From assembly GCA_015486895.1 (NCBI GenBank), contig WFQT01000204.1, positions 1-5,425 of the forward strand: a stretch of DNA of 5,425 nucleotides, read 5' to 3'. The notes below the pieces were generated by a model. It did no database searches. It was given only the letters and a program-made list of their open reading frames with translations, and was not told the origin of the DNA. A program made the position numbers and the translations under genes. The DNA comes from Anaerolineae bacterium (GTDB lineage: Bacteria; Chloroflexota; Anaerolineae; JAADDB01). Positions 1 through 5,425 of this stretch are shown one piece after another. Positions within the stretch are counted from its first letter, which is position 1, and each line of letters starts with the position of its first letter.

Positions 1-559
1 CGATATCACCGCCGGTCTCTGATTGGAAGTAAGCGCGCAATTTCCGTAAGGCCCGATGTTTGCGCACATACACATTATTAGGCGTCAAAAGACGCGACGT
101 CGTTGAAAGCGAGCTGGCAATTTCCTCAGCGCTGTAGCCTTCTGCATCCAGACGTAGGATTTGAACATCCAGCGGCAATAGCAGTTCTTCTGCCACCAGC
201 CAGAAGGAGAGCAAGGCATCATTCACGGCGGGCCCGGACGCGGCTGACAACAGGTACTGCTCAGCCGACGCCTCCGAAGGCCGGCGGCGCGACAGCCATG
301 TCCGGCAAACATTCAAGGCGATACTGGCCAGGTAAGTGAAAAGACGACTGCGTCCGCGAAATTGACGCAAAGGGTGCATATCGTCGGCAAGTAGTGCCAA
401 CAACGTTTCTTGAACCACATCCGGGACGTCACCGGGAGAGAGACCACATCGTTCCCGGCCCACACCATACAAAAAAGCAAACAGCATCCGACGAACTTCT
501 AACCAGGCCCACTCTTCATTAGAAAGACACCCATTGAGAAGTACATTGTCGTCAGTCAT
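1..559 (-). CDS. ECF-family RNA polymerase sigma factor (C-terminus cut by window edge)
   Basis: Reading the minus strand from the ATG at 559-557 gives 186 open codons to the window edge, beginning MTDDNVLLNGCLSNEEW. Sigma region 2 is clear at about residues 20-93: VVQETLLALL (48-57) matches region 2.1/2.2, and FRGRSRLFTYLASIALNVCR (67-86) is the region 2.3/2.4 pattern that melts and reads the -10 element, followed by a basic WLSRRR stretch. A variable linker (about 94-125) leads to region 4 at about 126-178, a helix-turn-helix with GYSAEEIASSL and YVRKHRALRKLR that would read the -35 element. There is no region 1 or 3, so this is an ECF (group 4) protein. The start is bounded by an in-frame TAA at 580-578; no strong Shine-Dalgarno is seen before it. 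The HTH turn (STTSRLLTPNN) looks longer than usual. At least 186 residues are present and the gene may end just outside. Any anti-sigma gene would lie downstream, outside the window. The target regulon is unknown. Confidence 0.88.
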   Translation of the reverse strand, partial: MTDDNVLLNGCLSNEEWAWLEVRRMLFAFLYGVGRERCGLSPGDVPDVVQETLLALLADDMHPLRQFRGRSRLFTYLASIALNVCRTWLSRRRPSEASAEQYLLSAASGPAVNDALLSFWLVAEELLLPLDVQILRLDAEGYSAEEIASSLSTTSRLLTPNNVYVRKHRALRKLRAYFQSETGGDI

Positions 560-620
560 GAATGAGCGTACCGGCCATTAGAGATATGCAGTTCAAACAA
601 TTTACAGGGGACAATGGCGC

Positions 621-647
621 ATTATAACACTACACCCAAACTTTCAA
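621..647 (-). promoter_or_regulatory. Predicted promoter of the ECF sigma gene (extended -10)
   Basis: On the minus strand TATAAT occupies 626-621 and is preceded by TG one base upstream (TGtTATAAT), an extended -10. TTGAAA at 647-642 is a 5/6 match to the -35 consensus, but the spacer is only 15 bases; the TG may compensate. The start site would fall near 614, giving a leader of about 55 bases. This is a housekeeping-sigma type promoter, which would suggest constitutive supply of the ECF factor. Confidence 0.55.
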
Positions 648-779
648 AATAACATATAGTTTTACGCTGCCATGAGGACTATACTATTGGCAAATCTAAC
701 ACGGTTCATTTTGGCTGTCACGCTGCCCCTGTAATTCAAACAGAAAACTAACAAAGGACGTGAAACGATCCCGATTCAA

Positions 780-808
780 TTTGCATCCAAATTCAAGATG
801 CGTATAAT
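780..808 (+). promoter_or_regulatory. Predicted groEL promoter (housekeeping sigma type)
   Basis: A perfect TATAAT lies at 803-808. With the optimal 17-base spacer the -35 is TTTGCA (780-785), 4/6 to consensus; TTGCAT at 781-786 with a 16-base spacer is an alternative. The start site would be near 815, at the left edge of the CIRCE operator, so a bound repressor would block initiation. This is the usual geometry for HrcA-controlled chaperone promoters. Confidence 0.75.
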
Positions 809-816
809 AGCGACCG

Positions 817-845
817 ATTAGCACTCTAATGGTTAGAGTGCTAAT
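817..845 (+). promoter_or_regulatory. CIRCE operator, predicted HrcA binding site
   Basis: TTAGCACTC (818-826), nine bases, then GAGTGCTAA (836-844) is an exact match to the CIRCE consensus, the operator of the heat-shock repressor HrcA. The symmetry here goes beyond consensus: an extra A/T pair outside and TAA/TTA inside make 13-base perfect arms (817-829 and 833-845) around a 3-base TGG centre. It overlaps the predicted transcription start and also lies in the 5' end of the mRNA, where it could fold as a hairpin. In known systems HrcA is released on heat stress, when GroEL is occupied, so groEL regulates itself. No hrcA gene is in this window. Confidence 0.96.
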
Positions 846-910
846 AAACAGTTATTGCAGACAAGCAGACAGGCGACAAGGTCATTTCAGTAGCTAAATT
901 TTCAATCAGT

Positions 911-917
911 AAAGGAG
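911..917 (+). promoter_or_regulatory. groEL ribosome binding site
   Basis: AAAGGAG at 911-917 is a strong Shine-Dalgarno nine bases before the ATG at 927. It fixes the groEL start and suits a highly translated chaperone. Confidence 0.88.
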
Positions 918-926
918 AGTAAAATT

Positions 927-2576
927 ATGGCGAAGCAACTTCTTTTTAGTGAAGATGCTCGGCGGGAACTGAAGCTGGGTATCGACATCCTGGCTAACGC
1001 AGTGAAGACAACCTTGGGGCCCAAGGGCCGCAACGTCGCTTTGGACAAGAAGTGGGGATCGCCCACTGTGACTCATGATGGTGTCACCGTAGCCAAAGAA
1101 ATTGAGCTAGAAGCACCATTCCAGAACATGGGTGCTCAATTGCTCAAAGAAGCGGCAACGAAAACCAACGACGTGGCCGGCGATGGTACTACCACAGCTA
1201 CTGTTCTTGCCCAGGCTATTGTCAACGAAGGCCTGAAGAACGTGGCCGCCGGCGCTAACCCAATGCTCTTGAAGCGTGGCATTGAGAATGCAACCTCGGC
1301 AGTGGTGAAAGCGTTGCGCGAGATGAGTACCCCCGTTTTGGAGAAAAACCAAGTGGCCGAGGTAGCTTCCATTTCCGCTGCCGACAAAGAGATTGGTAAT
1401 CTCATTGCTGAAGTGATGGACAAAGTCGGCAAGGATGGCGTCATCACAGTAGAAGAGTCCAAGGGACTGGAGTTCGAAACCGAGTATGTCGAAGGTATGC
1501 AATTTGACCGCGGCTACATCAGCCCCTATTTCGTCACCGACACCGAGCGCATGGAAGCAGCGATGGAAAACCCATACATCTTGATCCATGACAAGAAAAT
1601 CTCTGCGGCCAACGACTTAGTACCGGTGTTGGAAAAGCTCATGCAGGTCGGTAAGCGCGAGCTAGTTATCATTGCCGAAGATGTAGACGGCGAAGCGTTA
1701 GCGACGTTAGTACTGAACAAACTACGGGGCGTTTTCAATGTGATAGCCATCAAGGCTCCCGGCTTCGGCGACCGCCGCAAAGCCATGTTACAGGACATTG
1801 CTATCTTGACTGGTGGCCAGGTGATAACAGAGGAACTGGGCCGCAAGTTAGATAGCGTTCAAATCAACGATCTGGGTCAAGCCGACAAGGTAGTTTCCAC
1901 CAAGGAAAACACCACCATCGTTGGCGGCAAAGGCGACGACAAAAGTATCCGAGGCCGCATCGAGCAGATTCGCGCCGAAATCGAGGCCTCCACTAGCGAT
2001 TATGACCGGGAGAAGCTGCAAGAGCGACTGGCGAAGATGGCCGGAGGTGTTGCCATCATCCGCGTTGGGGCTGCCACCGAAGTAGAGTTAAAAGAGAAGA
2101 AGCATCGCGTGGAAGACGCCTTGAGCGCTACCCGAGCTGCCGTAGAAGAAGGCATTGTCCCCGGCGGCGGCGTCGCTTTGATCAATGCCGTTTCCGTCCT
2201 GGATGATGTGGAGAAAAAACTGAGCGGCGACGAAGCCACCGGCGCGCATATCTTACGTCGAGCGTTAGAAGAGCCAATGCGCATGATTGCCGCCAACTCC
2301 GGCATGGATGGTGCAGTGGTAGTGGAAGCAGTGCGACGTATCCACGCTGAGAGCGACGGCGATAAGAAACAGATCGGCTATGATGTCCTACAGGGCAAGT
2401 ATGTAGACATGCTGAAGGCTGGTATTATCGACCCGGCCAAGGTAACCCGTAGCGCCGTGGAAAATGCGGCCAGTATTGCCGCCATGATTTTGACCACGGA
2501 AGCACTGATCACAGACATCCCTGAGCCAGAGAAACCTGCCCCGGCTCCTGGCGGTGAGATGGGTGGCATGTACTAA
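927..2576 (+). CDS. groL: 60 kDa chaperonin GroEL (Cpn60, HSP60)
   Basis: This is the cytosolic ATP-driven folding chaperonin, which forms two stacked seven-subunit rings capped by GroES and encloses unfolded proteins. The 549 residues match the usual length (about 540-550) and align end to end with the family. The equatorial domain (about 1-133 and 408-525) carries TTLGPKGRNV (28-37) and the nucleotide-binding DGTTT (86-90). The catalytic aspartate equivalent to E. coli D398 is D397 in RVEDAL. The Cpn60 signature AAVEEGIVPGGG is at 404-415. The apical domain (about 190-373) keeps the substrate/GroES-binding aromatics in GYISPYF (Y197, Y201, F202) and the KAPGFGDRRKAMLQDIA helix. The tail ends with a Pro/Ala linker and a short GGEMGGMY, a reduced form of the GGM repeat. 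No groES precedes or follows it, so the co-chaperonin must be encoded elsewhere. Expression is predicted to be HrcA/CIRCE controlled and single-gene, ending at the terminator 29 bases downstream. No damage is visible. Confidence 0.98.
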   Translation: MAKQLLFSEDARRELKLGIDILANAVKTTLGPKGRNVALDKKWGSPTVTHDGVTVAKEIELEAPFQNMGAQLLKEAATKTNDVAGDGTTTATVLAQAIVNEGLKNVAAGANPMLLKRGIENATSAVVKALREMSTPVLEKNQVAEVASISAADKEIGNLIAEVMDKVGKDGVITVEESKGLEFETEYVEGMQFDRGYISPYFVTDTERMEAAMENPYILIHDKKISAANDLVPVLEKLMQVGKRELVIIAEDVDGEALATLVLNKLRGVFNVIAIKAPGFGDRRKAMLQDIAILTGGQVITEELGRKLDSVQINDLGQADKVVSTKENTTIVGGKGDDKSIRGRIEQIRAEIEASTSDYDREKLQERLAKMAGGVAIIRVGAATEVELKEKKHRVEDALSATRAAVEEGIVPGGGVALINAVSVLDDVEKKLSGDEATGAHILRRALEEPMRMIAANSGMDGAVVVEAVRRIHAESDGDKKQIGYDVLQGKYVDMLKAGIIDPAKVTRSAVENAASIAAMILTTEALITDIPEPEKPAPAPGGEMGGMY

Positions 2577-2604
2577 GCCCATCAATGCTCGCAAGAGGGA
2601 CAAG

Positions 2605-2638
2605 AAAAAGCGGTTGGCAATATTGCCAACCGCTTTTT
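2605..2638 (+). terminator. Rho-independent terminator of groEL, probably bidirectional
   Basis: A perfect 34-base palindrome: AAAAAGCGGTTGGCAAT followed directly by its exact reverse complement. The RNA would form a GC-rich GCGGTTGGC stem with an AATATT tip, followed by five U. Because it is symmetric, with A5 on one side and T5 on the other, it should also work on the minus strand, 247 bases past the MFS stop codon. No other terminator is seen for the MFS operon. Confidence 0.93.
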
Positions 2639-2657
2639 ATGATGAGAATCAGGAAGA

Positions 2658-2777
2658 GGCCACAGAACAACACAGAAAGGCACAGAAAAGGCTAAAGACA
2701 AAAATTCTCCGTGTAATTCTGTGTCATTCCGTGGCCCAATCAGTCGCGATGTCAACGCCACTCTTGCCAGACTCCAG
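2658..2777 (-). repeat. Composite intergenic repeat, copy A (CTGGAGTC module plus CACAGA hairpin)
   Basis: Read on the minus strand, a module starting CTGGAGTCTGGC (2777-2766, extending to 2754) is followed by a degenerate inverted repeat with arms at 2736-2705 and 2658-2689. The arms begin GGCCAC and match at 24 of 32 positions. Each arm contains CACAGA-like words spaced about 10 bases apart. The same arrangement occurs in the opposite orientation at 5226-5407, where the first 24 bases match at 21 positions. It is non-coding; its mobility and function are unknown. Confidence 0.75.
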
Positions 2778-2818
2778 CAGATAGATAATAAGTGACTGTT
2801 TAGCCCCCTTGCTATAGA

Positions 2819-2836
2819 ACGCAGATAACGCTGATA
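2819..2836. repeat. Short repeat-like fragment of the GCAGATAACGCTGATA type
   Basis: ACGCAGATAACGCTGATA contains two similar units (ACGCAGATA, ACGCTGATA). It resembles the same loose class of short-period intergenic repeats as the CACAGATT arrays nearby. It occurs once in this window, so the call rests only on its internal repetition. Confidence 0.3.
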
Positions 2837-2884
2837 CATGCAGCCGCAGCCATTTTCCAAAAACCAGCGCCTAACAGCGAGAAG

Positions 2885-4138
2885 TCAGGACTCTATATTG
2901 GTAGGGTCTGGAGATGAACGCAAGAAAAAATGCCCCCAAAAGCCAGCCCCGGCAATCACAGCCCCGCTGATGATAAAAAGGAGTCGAATACTAATCAAGG
3001 CACCCAATGCCCCCGCCAGTCCCATGGAAATCAGCGAGCTAACGCTCACTAAAGAGGAAAACAAGCCATTCACCCGGCCCAAAACCTCGTTCGGAGTGTG
3101 AACTTGAATCAAAGTCATAGCAGCCGAATTAGCAGGCGGCAAAGCAACACCAAAGAAAAGCATAACCGGAAAGTACATCCAAAAGGCGGGAAGGAAACCC
3201 AGAGCCACCGTAACTAATCCTACAAAAGCAACAGCAAAGCTCAAAATAACTTCATGTGACCAACGGCCGGTGAAATTGCCGACTGCGATACCGCCAAGAA
3301 GCATTCCAACTCCTTGCATTGCATCTACCATACCTAAGCCTTCAGCACCAACATGGAATTCATCCTGGAAAAAAGGCACCCAGAGCACATTCAACGCTCC
3401 GGCCCCCAGCATCACTACCATAATCATAGCCGTCAACGTGACCAACAGCCGAGAATGCATAACATAATGAAAGCCAACCGACAACTCCCGCCAGATGGAA
3501 GTCGCCCCTGATGCAACCGTCGGCTCACCGGGCAGAGAATGAGCAATCTTAGCGTTGGCAATAGCAAAAATAGAAAGAGCAGAAACAATAAAGCTACCGC
3601 TATCAACGAGAAAAGCAGTGTCAAGGCCAGCCCAGGCAATGATAAAACCGGCGGTAGCCGGCCCAATAAGCATCGCTGCCACCTGCATCGTCTGCGAGAG
3701 CGCGTTGGCCGAGAGTAACTCCTCCTGGGGTACCAAGAGGGGGATGACAGCATCTTTAGCCGGGATAAAGAAACTCGCAGCGCTCCCCATGATCAGCGCC
3801 AGCAAATAAGCCAACCAAAGCTGATGTGAGCTTGTCATATCGACAAAGAAGATCACGGCTATCCCGCGGATCAAGTCAGAGATGATCATCAACCAGCGCC
3901 GATTCAAGCGATCCACATAAGCTCCAGCCCAGGGACCGATGATAGCCTGTGGCAAGGAAAAAACCATCAGCAATATGCCAATGGTTGCCGTCGAGTGGGT
4001 CAGATCGTTGACTTTTATAAGCAAGGCAATATAGAAAAAATAATTGCCGATCTGGGAAATAACTTGGCCGATCCAAAGGACCCGGAAATCCCGGTAGCGC
4101 AGCGTGGCAAGGAAATTTCCTTGTTGGGAGTTAAACAT
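2885..4138 (-). CDS. Major facilitator superfamily efflux transporter (DHA3/MFS_3-like)
   Basis: A predicted inner-membrane exporter of 417 residues, the normal MFS size, with about 12 hydrophobic segments (near 18-40, 52-72, 84-100, 107-128, 150-170, 174-194, 230-254, 266-288, 296-315, 318-342, 355-380, 385-406) and a hydrophilic central loop at about 197-225. The N-terminus NFLATLRYRDFRVLWIGQVI is typical of the DHA3 drug/siderophore exporter branch (macrolide exporter MefA-like, enterobactin exporter EntS-like). Motif A in the 2-3 loop is intact as GAYVDRLNRR (72-81, key G72, D76, R77, R80, R81). GPATAG (159-164) in segment 5 resembles the antiporter motif C, so proton-coupled export is likely. 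The substrate cannot be read from the sequence. The ATG at 4138 lies seven bases beyond the stop of the upstream acetyltransferase gene, with GGAGGAG as its ribosome binding site, so the two are co-transcribed. A short hydrophilic tail (RSSPDPTNIES) ends the protein. Confidence 0.93.
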   Translation of the reverse strand: MFNSQQGNFLATLRYRDFRVLWIGQVISQIGNYFFYIALLIKVNDLTHSTATIGILLMVFSLPQAIIGPWAGAYVDRLNRRWLMIISDLIRGIAVIFFVDMTSSHQLWLAYLLALIMGSAASFFIPAKDAVIPLLVPQEELLSANALSQTMQVAAMLIGPATAGFIIAWAGLDTAFLVDSGSFIVSALSIFAIANAKIAHSLPGEPTVASGATSIWRELSVGFHYVMHSRLLVTLTAMIMVVMLGAGALNVLWVPFFQDEFHVGAEGLGMVDAMQGVGMLLGGIAVGNFTGRWSHEVILSFAVAFVGLVTVALGFLPAFWMYFPVMLFFGVALPPANSAAMTLIQVHTPNEVLGRVNGLFSSLVSVSSLISMGLAGALGALISIRLLFIISGAVIAGAGFWGHFFLRSSPDPTNIES

Positions 4139-4145
4139 AAATCTA

Positions 4146-5150
4146 CTACTCCTCCACTCGCAGGCGCATATAGAGTGAATCCCGGCTGGAGCGGAAACCT
4201 ACTTCCTCCAGGAATGGGAAAAAACTCTGGCCTTCACGAGGAGTAGTTAACATTACAGGTGCCAAGAAGCGTTGCTTGGCCAACGTCACCCCAGCCAGCA
4301 GTAAGCGATGATACCACTCCTCCCTCTGACCAGGGCGGAATAGGATTATCAACTCGTGCAAAGGACGCTTAGGCCAGCTTTCCAGGCGCAAGAAAGCAGC
4401 CAGTTGCTCTCGATTTAGCCATAAGGCAAGATTACACAGGTGCTCTCGGTTGAAAAGCCGACGCACACCCTCCAGGATGTCTTCCTCCAACAGCATCTGA
4501 GCTGTAGCAACGGTGAAAGGACGCCACCACAATTGTTGTGTAGACAAGGCATTATGCGCTAATTCCCAAAGAGAGTGCCATTTACCCAAGGGAAGACGTC
4601 GCAAAGCAGGCCACCAACTTGGCCCAACTGCAGCCAGCCGCTCCGGAGAAAGTTTCCAATGCATTTTGCCACCACAGGCGCTGAAGCCAAGAGCCTCATA
4701 AAGGTGAATAGCTACCTCGTTGTCCGCTCTGACTTCCAAAACGGCCCACTCACCGTGTCGCTTGCGAATCTCAGTGAGAGACGCTAACATTAAAGCCCGC
4801 CCAATGCCTTGCCCTTGGTAGTCTGGATGCACCGCGACATTAGCAATCTGCCAGCGTCGATTCTGCCCTTTCACCACTTGTAACGTGACATTCCCGATAA
4901 TATGACCTTCCTCAACCCAAACGAAGCCAGTCAGGCCCCATTCTTTGCCTTGAACCGAACGCCAGAAAAGACGCCATAGCCAGTTCTCCTGACCCAGACG
5001 GCGCATTTCCTCAATACTGTGGCGGCCTGACTCGTCCAGATGAGATGCAAAGGCCATGTTCATCAGATCGGCAATGTCCGTCAAGTCGGACAGGGGATTA
5101 AATGGTCGGATACGCTGCGGAAATGATCCGGTAAGAGCTATTTGCGCCAT
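4146..5150 (-). CDS. GNAT-family N-acetyltransferase with an additional C-terminal GNAT-like domain
   Basis: A 334-residue cytoplasmic protein. Residues about 12-167 form a recognisable GNAT domain that moves an acetyl group from acetyl-CoA to an amine: VAVHPDYQGQGIGRALM (105-121) is motif A with the acetyl-CoA pyrophosphate loop Q112-G-Q-G115-I-G117, and EVRADNEVAIHLYEALGF (139-156) is motif B, with N144 and Y151. The remaining part (about 170-334) is as long as a second GNAT domain and ends in a GNAT-like FPFLEEVGFRSSRDSLYMRLRV (strand-GF-strand), but I see no second Q-x-x-G-x-G loop, so it is probably a degenerate tandem domain for dimerisation or substrate binding. The protein is rich in tryptophan. 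The start is bounded by an in-frame TGA at 5171-5169; a modest GGTGGA lies about nine bases before the ATG. It is the first gene of a two-gene operon with the exporter. The substrate (drug, polyamine, peptide or protein N-terminus) is unknown. Confidence 0.87.
   Translation of the reverse strand: MAQIALTGSFPQRIRPFNPLSDLTDIADLMNMAFASHLDESGRHSIEEMRRLGQENWLWRLFWRSVQGKEWGLTGFVWVEEGHIIGNVTLQVVKGQNRRWQIANVAVHPDYQGQGIGRALMLASLTEIRKRHGEWAVLEVRADNEVAIHLYEALGFSACGGKMHWKLSPERLAAVGPSWWPALRRLPLGKWHSLWELAHNALSTQQLWWRPFTVATAQMLLEEDILEGVRRLFNREHLCNLALWLNREQLAAFLRLESWPKRPLHELIILFRPGQREEWYHRLLLAGVTLAKQRFLAPVMLTTPREGQSFFPFLEEVGFRSSRDSLYMRLRVEE
4149..4155 (-). promoter_or_regulatory. MFS ribosome binding site inside the acetyltransferase gene
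   Basis: GGAGGAG on the minus strand (4155-4149) forms the last two Glu codons of the acetyltransferase gene and sits 10 bases before the MFS ATG. Termination of the first gene therefore happens on top of the initiation site of the second, which implies translational coupling. Confidence 0.85.
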
Positions 5151-5208
5151 AACCTGTAGTCCACCGTGTCAAGAACCTCAGAAAAAATAAGTCCTCCTGC
5201 GCTGGGAT

Positions 5209-5234
5209 AGACTCCGCTTTAGTTACTGGAGTCT
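5209..5234. repeat. Small inverted repeat upstream of the acetyltransferase gene
   Basis: AGACTCC (5209-5215) and GGAGTCT (5228-5234) form a 7-bp stem around a 12-base loop. The right arm is part of the CTGGAGTCTGGC module of repeat copy B, so this is probably the intact beginning of that element; copy A lacks the left arm. It lies about 60-85 bases before the acetyltransferase start codon and could also fold in that gene's leader. I could not identify a clear promoter for the operon between 5151 and 5270. Confidence 0.5.
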
Positions 5235-5407
5235 GGCGAGAATGACGTTTTAGGCTCAACGTAACTATCTTTACCACAGATTAAAAACACAAAAAAGAAA
5301 TCTGTGCAATCTGTGATTCCTCATGCCAACCACAGATTGCACAGATTAACACGGATTTCCCTTTGCTTTTCGATCCAAATCTGTGAAATTCTGTATTTTT
5401 CTGTGGC
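5226..5407 (+). repeat. Composite intergenic repeat, copy B (CTGGAGTC module plus nested CACAGATT hairpins)
   Basis: The element opens with CTGGAGTCTGGC (5226-5237, module to 5249), the same module as copy A but on the opposite strand. From 5274 follow CCACAGATT words and their reverse complements. One perfect 17-base inverted repeat, CACAGATTGCACAGATT, is at 5331-5347 with its complement at 5299-5315 (15-base loop). A second imperfect pair links 5330-5358 with 5377-5406. Like copy A it closes with TTCTGTGGC. It is longer than copy A (182 against 120 bases), as if one hairpin unit had been duplicated or inserted. No open reading frame or transposase is present. Confidence 0.75.
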
Positions 5408-5425
5408 TAAAATAAAAACGCCAGA

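Larger units (their letters stand above)
560..926. other. Divergent intergenic control region between the sigma gene and groEL
   Basis: This 367-base stretch has no credible coding frame. It contains the minus-strand sigma promoter (621-647), the plus-strand groEL promoter (780-808), the CIRCE operator (817-845), the groEL leader and its ribosome binding site. Within the leader, 857-880 carries three near-identical 8-base units (GCAGACAA, GCAGACAG, GCGACAAG), probably without function. I see nothing convincing in about 650-775. Confidence 0.7.
2577..2884. other. Convergent intergenic region between groEL and the MFS gene
   Basis: This 308-base stretch separates the 3' ends of groEL (plus) and the MFS gene (minus). 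It holds the palindromic terminator (2605-2638), composite repeat copy A (2658-2777) and a short repeat-like string at 2819-2836. The open frames crossing it are built from repeat and terminator sequence, lack ribosome binding sites and resemble no protein family I recognise. Confidence 0.7.

Noticed and set aside
103..339. 78-codon plus-strand open frame
   Set aside because: It is antisense to the ECF sigma gene, has low-complexity Arg/Pro/Ala content and has no ribosome binding site.
552..578. Eight-codon minus-strand mini-ORF overlapping the sigma gene start (ATG at 578, TGA at 554-552)
   Set aside because: It overlaps the ATG at 559 in another frame, which could hint at a leader peptide, but it has no Shine-Dalgarno and ATG-stop combinations this short are common by chance.
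857..880. Three 8-base near-tandem units in the groEL leader
   Set aside because: Too short and imperfect to support a functional claim.
1107..2569. Several minus-strand open frames (63-160 codons) within groEL
   Set aside because: They are shadows of the conserved groEL codons; none resembles a known family.
2554..2860. Open frames on both strands (76 and 92 codons) downstream of groEL
   Set aside because: Both pass through the terminator palindrome and the CACAGA repeat. Each contains the sequence KKRLAILPTAF because the palindrome reads the same in both directions; no ribosome binding site is present.
3433..3753. 106-codon hydrophobic minus-strand frame within the MFS gene
   Set aside because: It is a same-strand, different-frame shadow of membrane-segment codons. 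The MFS frame carries all the family motifs.
5164..5178. TTGACA on the minus strand as a -35 for the GNAT-MFS operon
   Set aside because: No -10 hexamer follows at 16-18 bases, and that position would fall inside the start codon region of the acetyltransferase gene.
5271..5407. Possible CRISPR array
   Set aside because: The repeat words are short (8-17 bases), change strand and are separated by irregular 2-30 base gaps. There are no uniform spacers and no cas genes.

Overview
The window reads as chromosomal DNA from a free-living bacterium. The protein style (a GroEL that starts MAKQLLF, a lone groEL under a CIRCE operator, an ECF sigma factor ending in an NNVYVRKHRALRKLR-type region 4) and the CACAGATT-type intergenic repeats are reminiscent of Chloroflexota, class Anaerolineae. 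That assignment is an impression from family resemblance and was not tested.

Layout. (1) Positions 1-559, minus strand: the N-terminal 186 codons of an ECF-type RNA polymerase sigma factor, running off the left edge. (2) 560-926: a divergent control region. On the minus strand it has an extended -10 promoter for the sigma gene. On the plus strand it has a TATAAT promoter whose start site is covered by a perfect CIRCE (HrcA) operator, followed by a leader and a good ribosome binding site. (3) 927-2576, plus strand: a complete groEL (549 codons) with no groES beside it, closed by a perfect 34-bp palindromic terminator. (4) 2577-2884: a convergent intergenic stretch holding that terminator and a composite repeat (copy A). 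(5) 2885-5150, minus strand: a two-gene operon, first a 334-residue GNAT acetyltransferase with an extra C-terminal domain, then a 12-helix MFS exporter. The exporter's ribosome binding site lies inside the end of the acetyltransferase gene. (6) 5151-5425: intergenic, with a second, longer copy of the composite repeat (copy B) in opposite orientation.

How the genes work together. groEL is predicted to be heat-shock controlled through HrcA. The ECF sigma gene shares its upstream region but has its own promoter about 190 bp from CIRCE, so nothing visible couples the two. The acetyltransferase and the exporter are almost certainly co-translated; an inactivate-and-export role for a small molecule is plausible but unproven. 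The most unusual structural point is that this two-gene unit lies between two inverted, diverged copies of the same composite intergenic repeat. I see no transposase, CRISPR array, tRNA or rRNA, and no clear sign of an undescribed multi-gene system.
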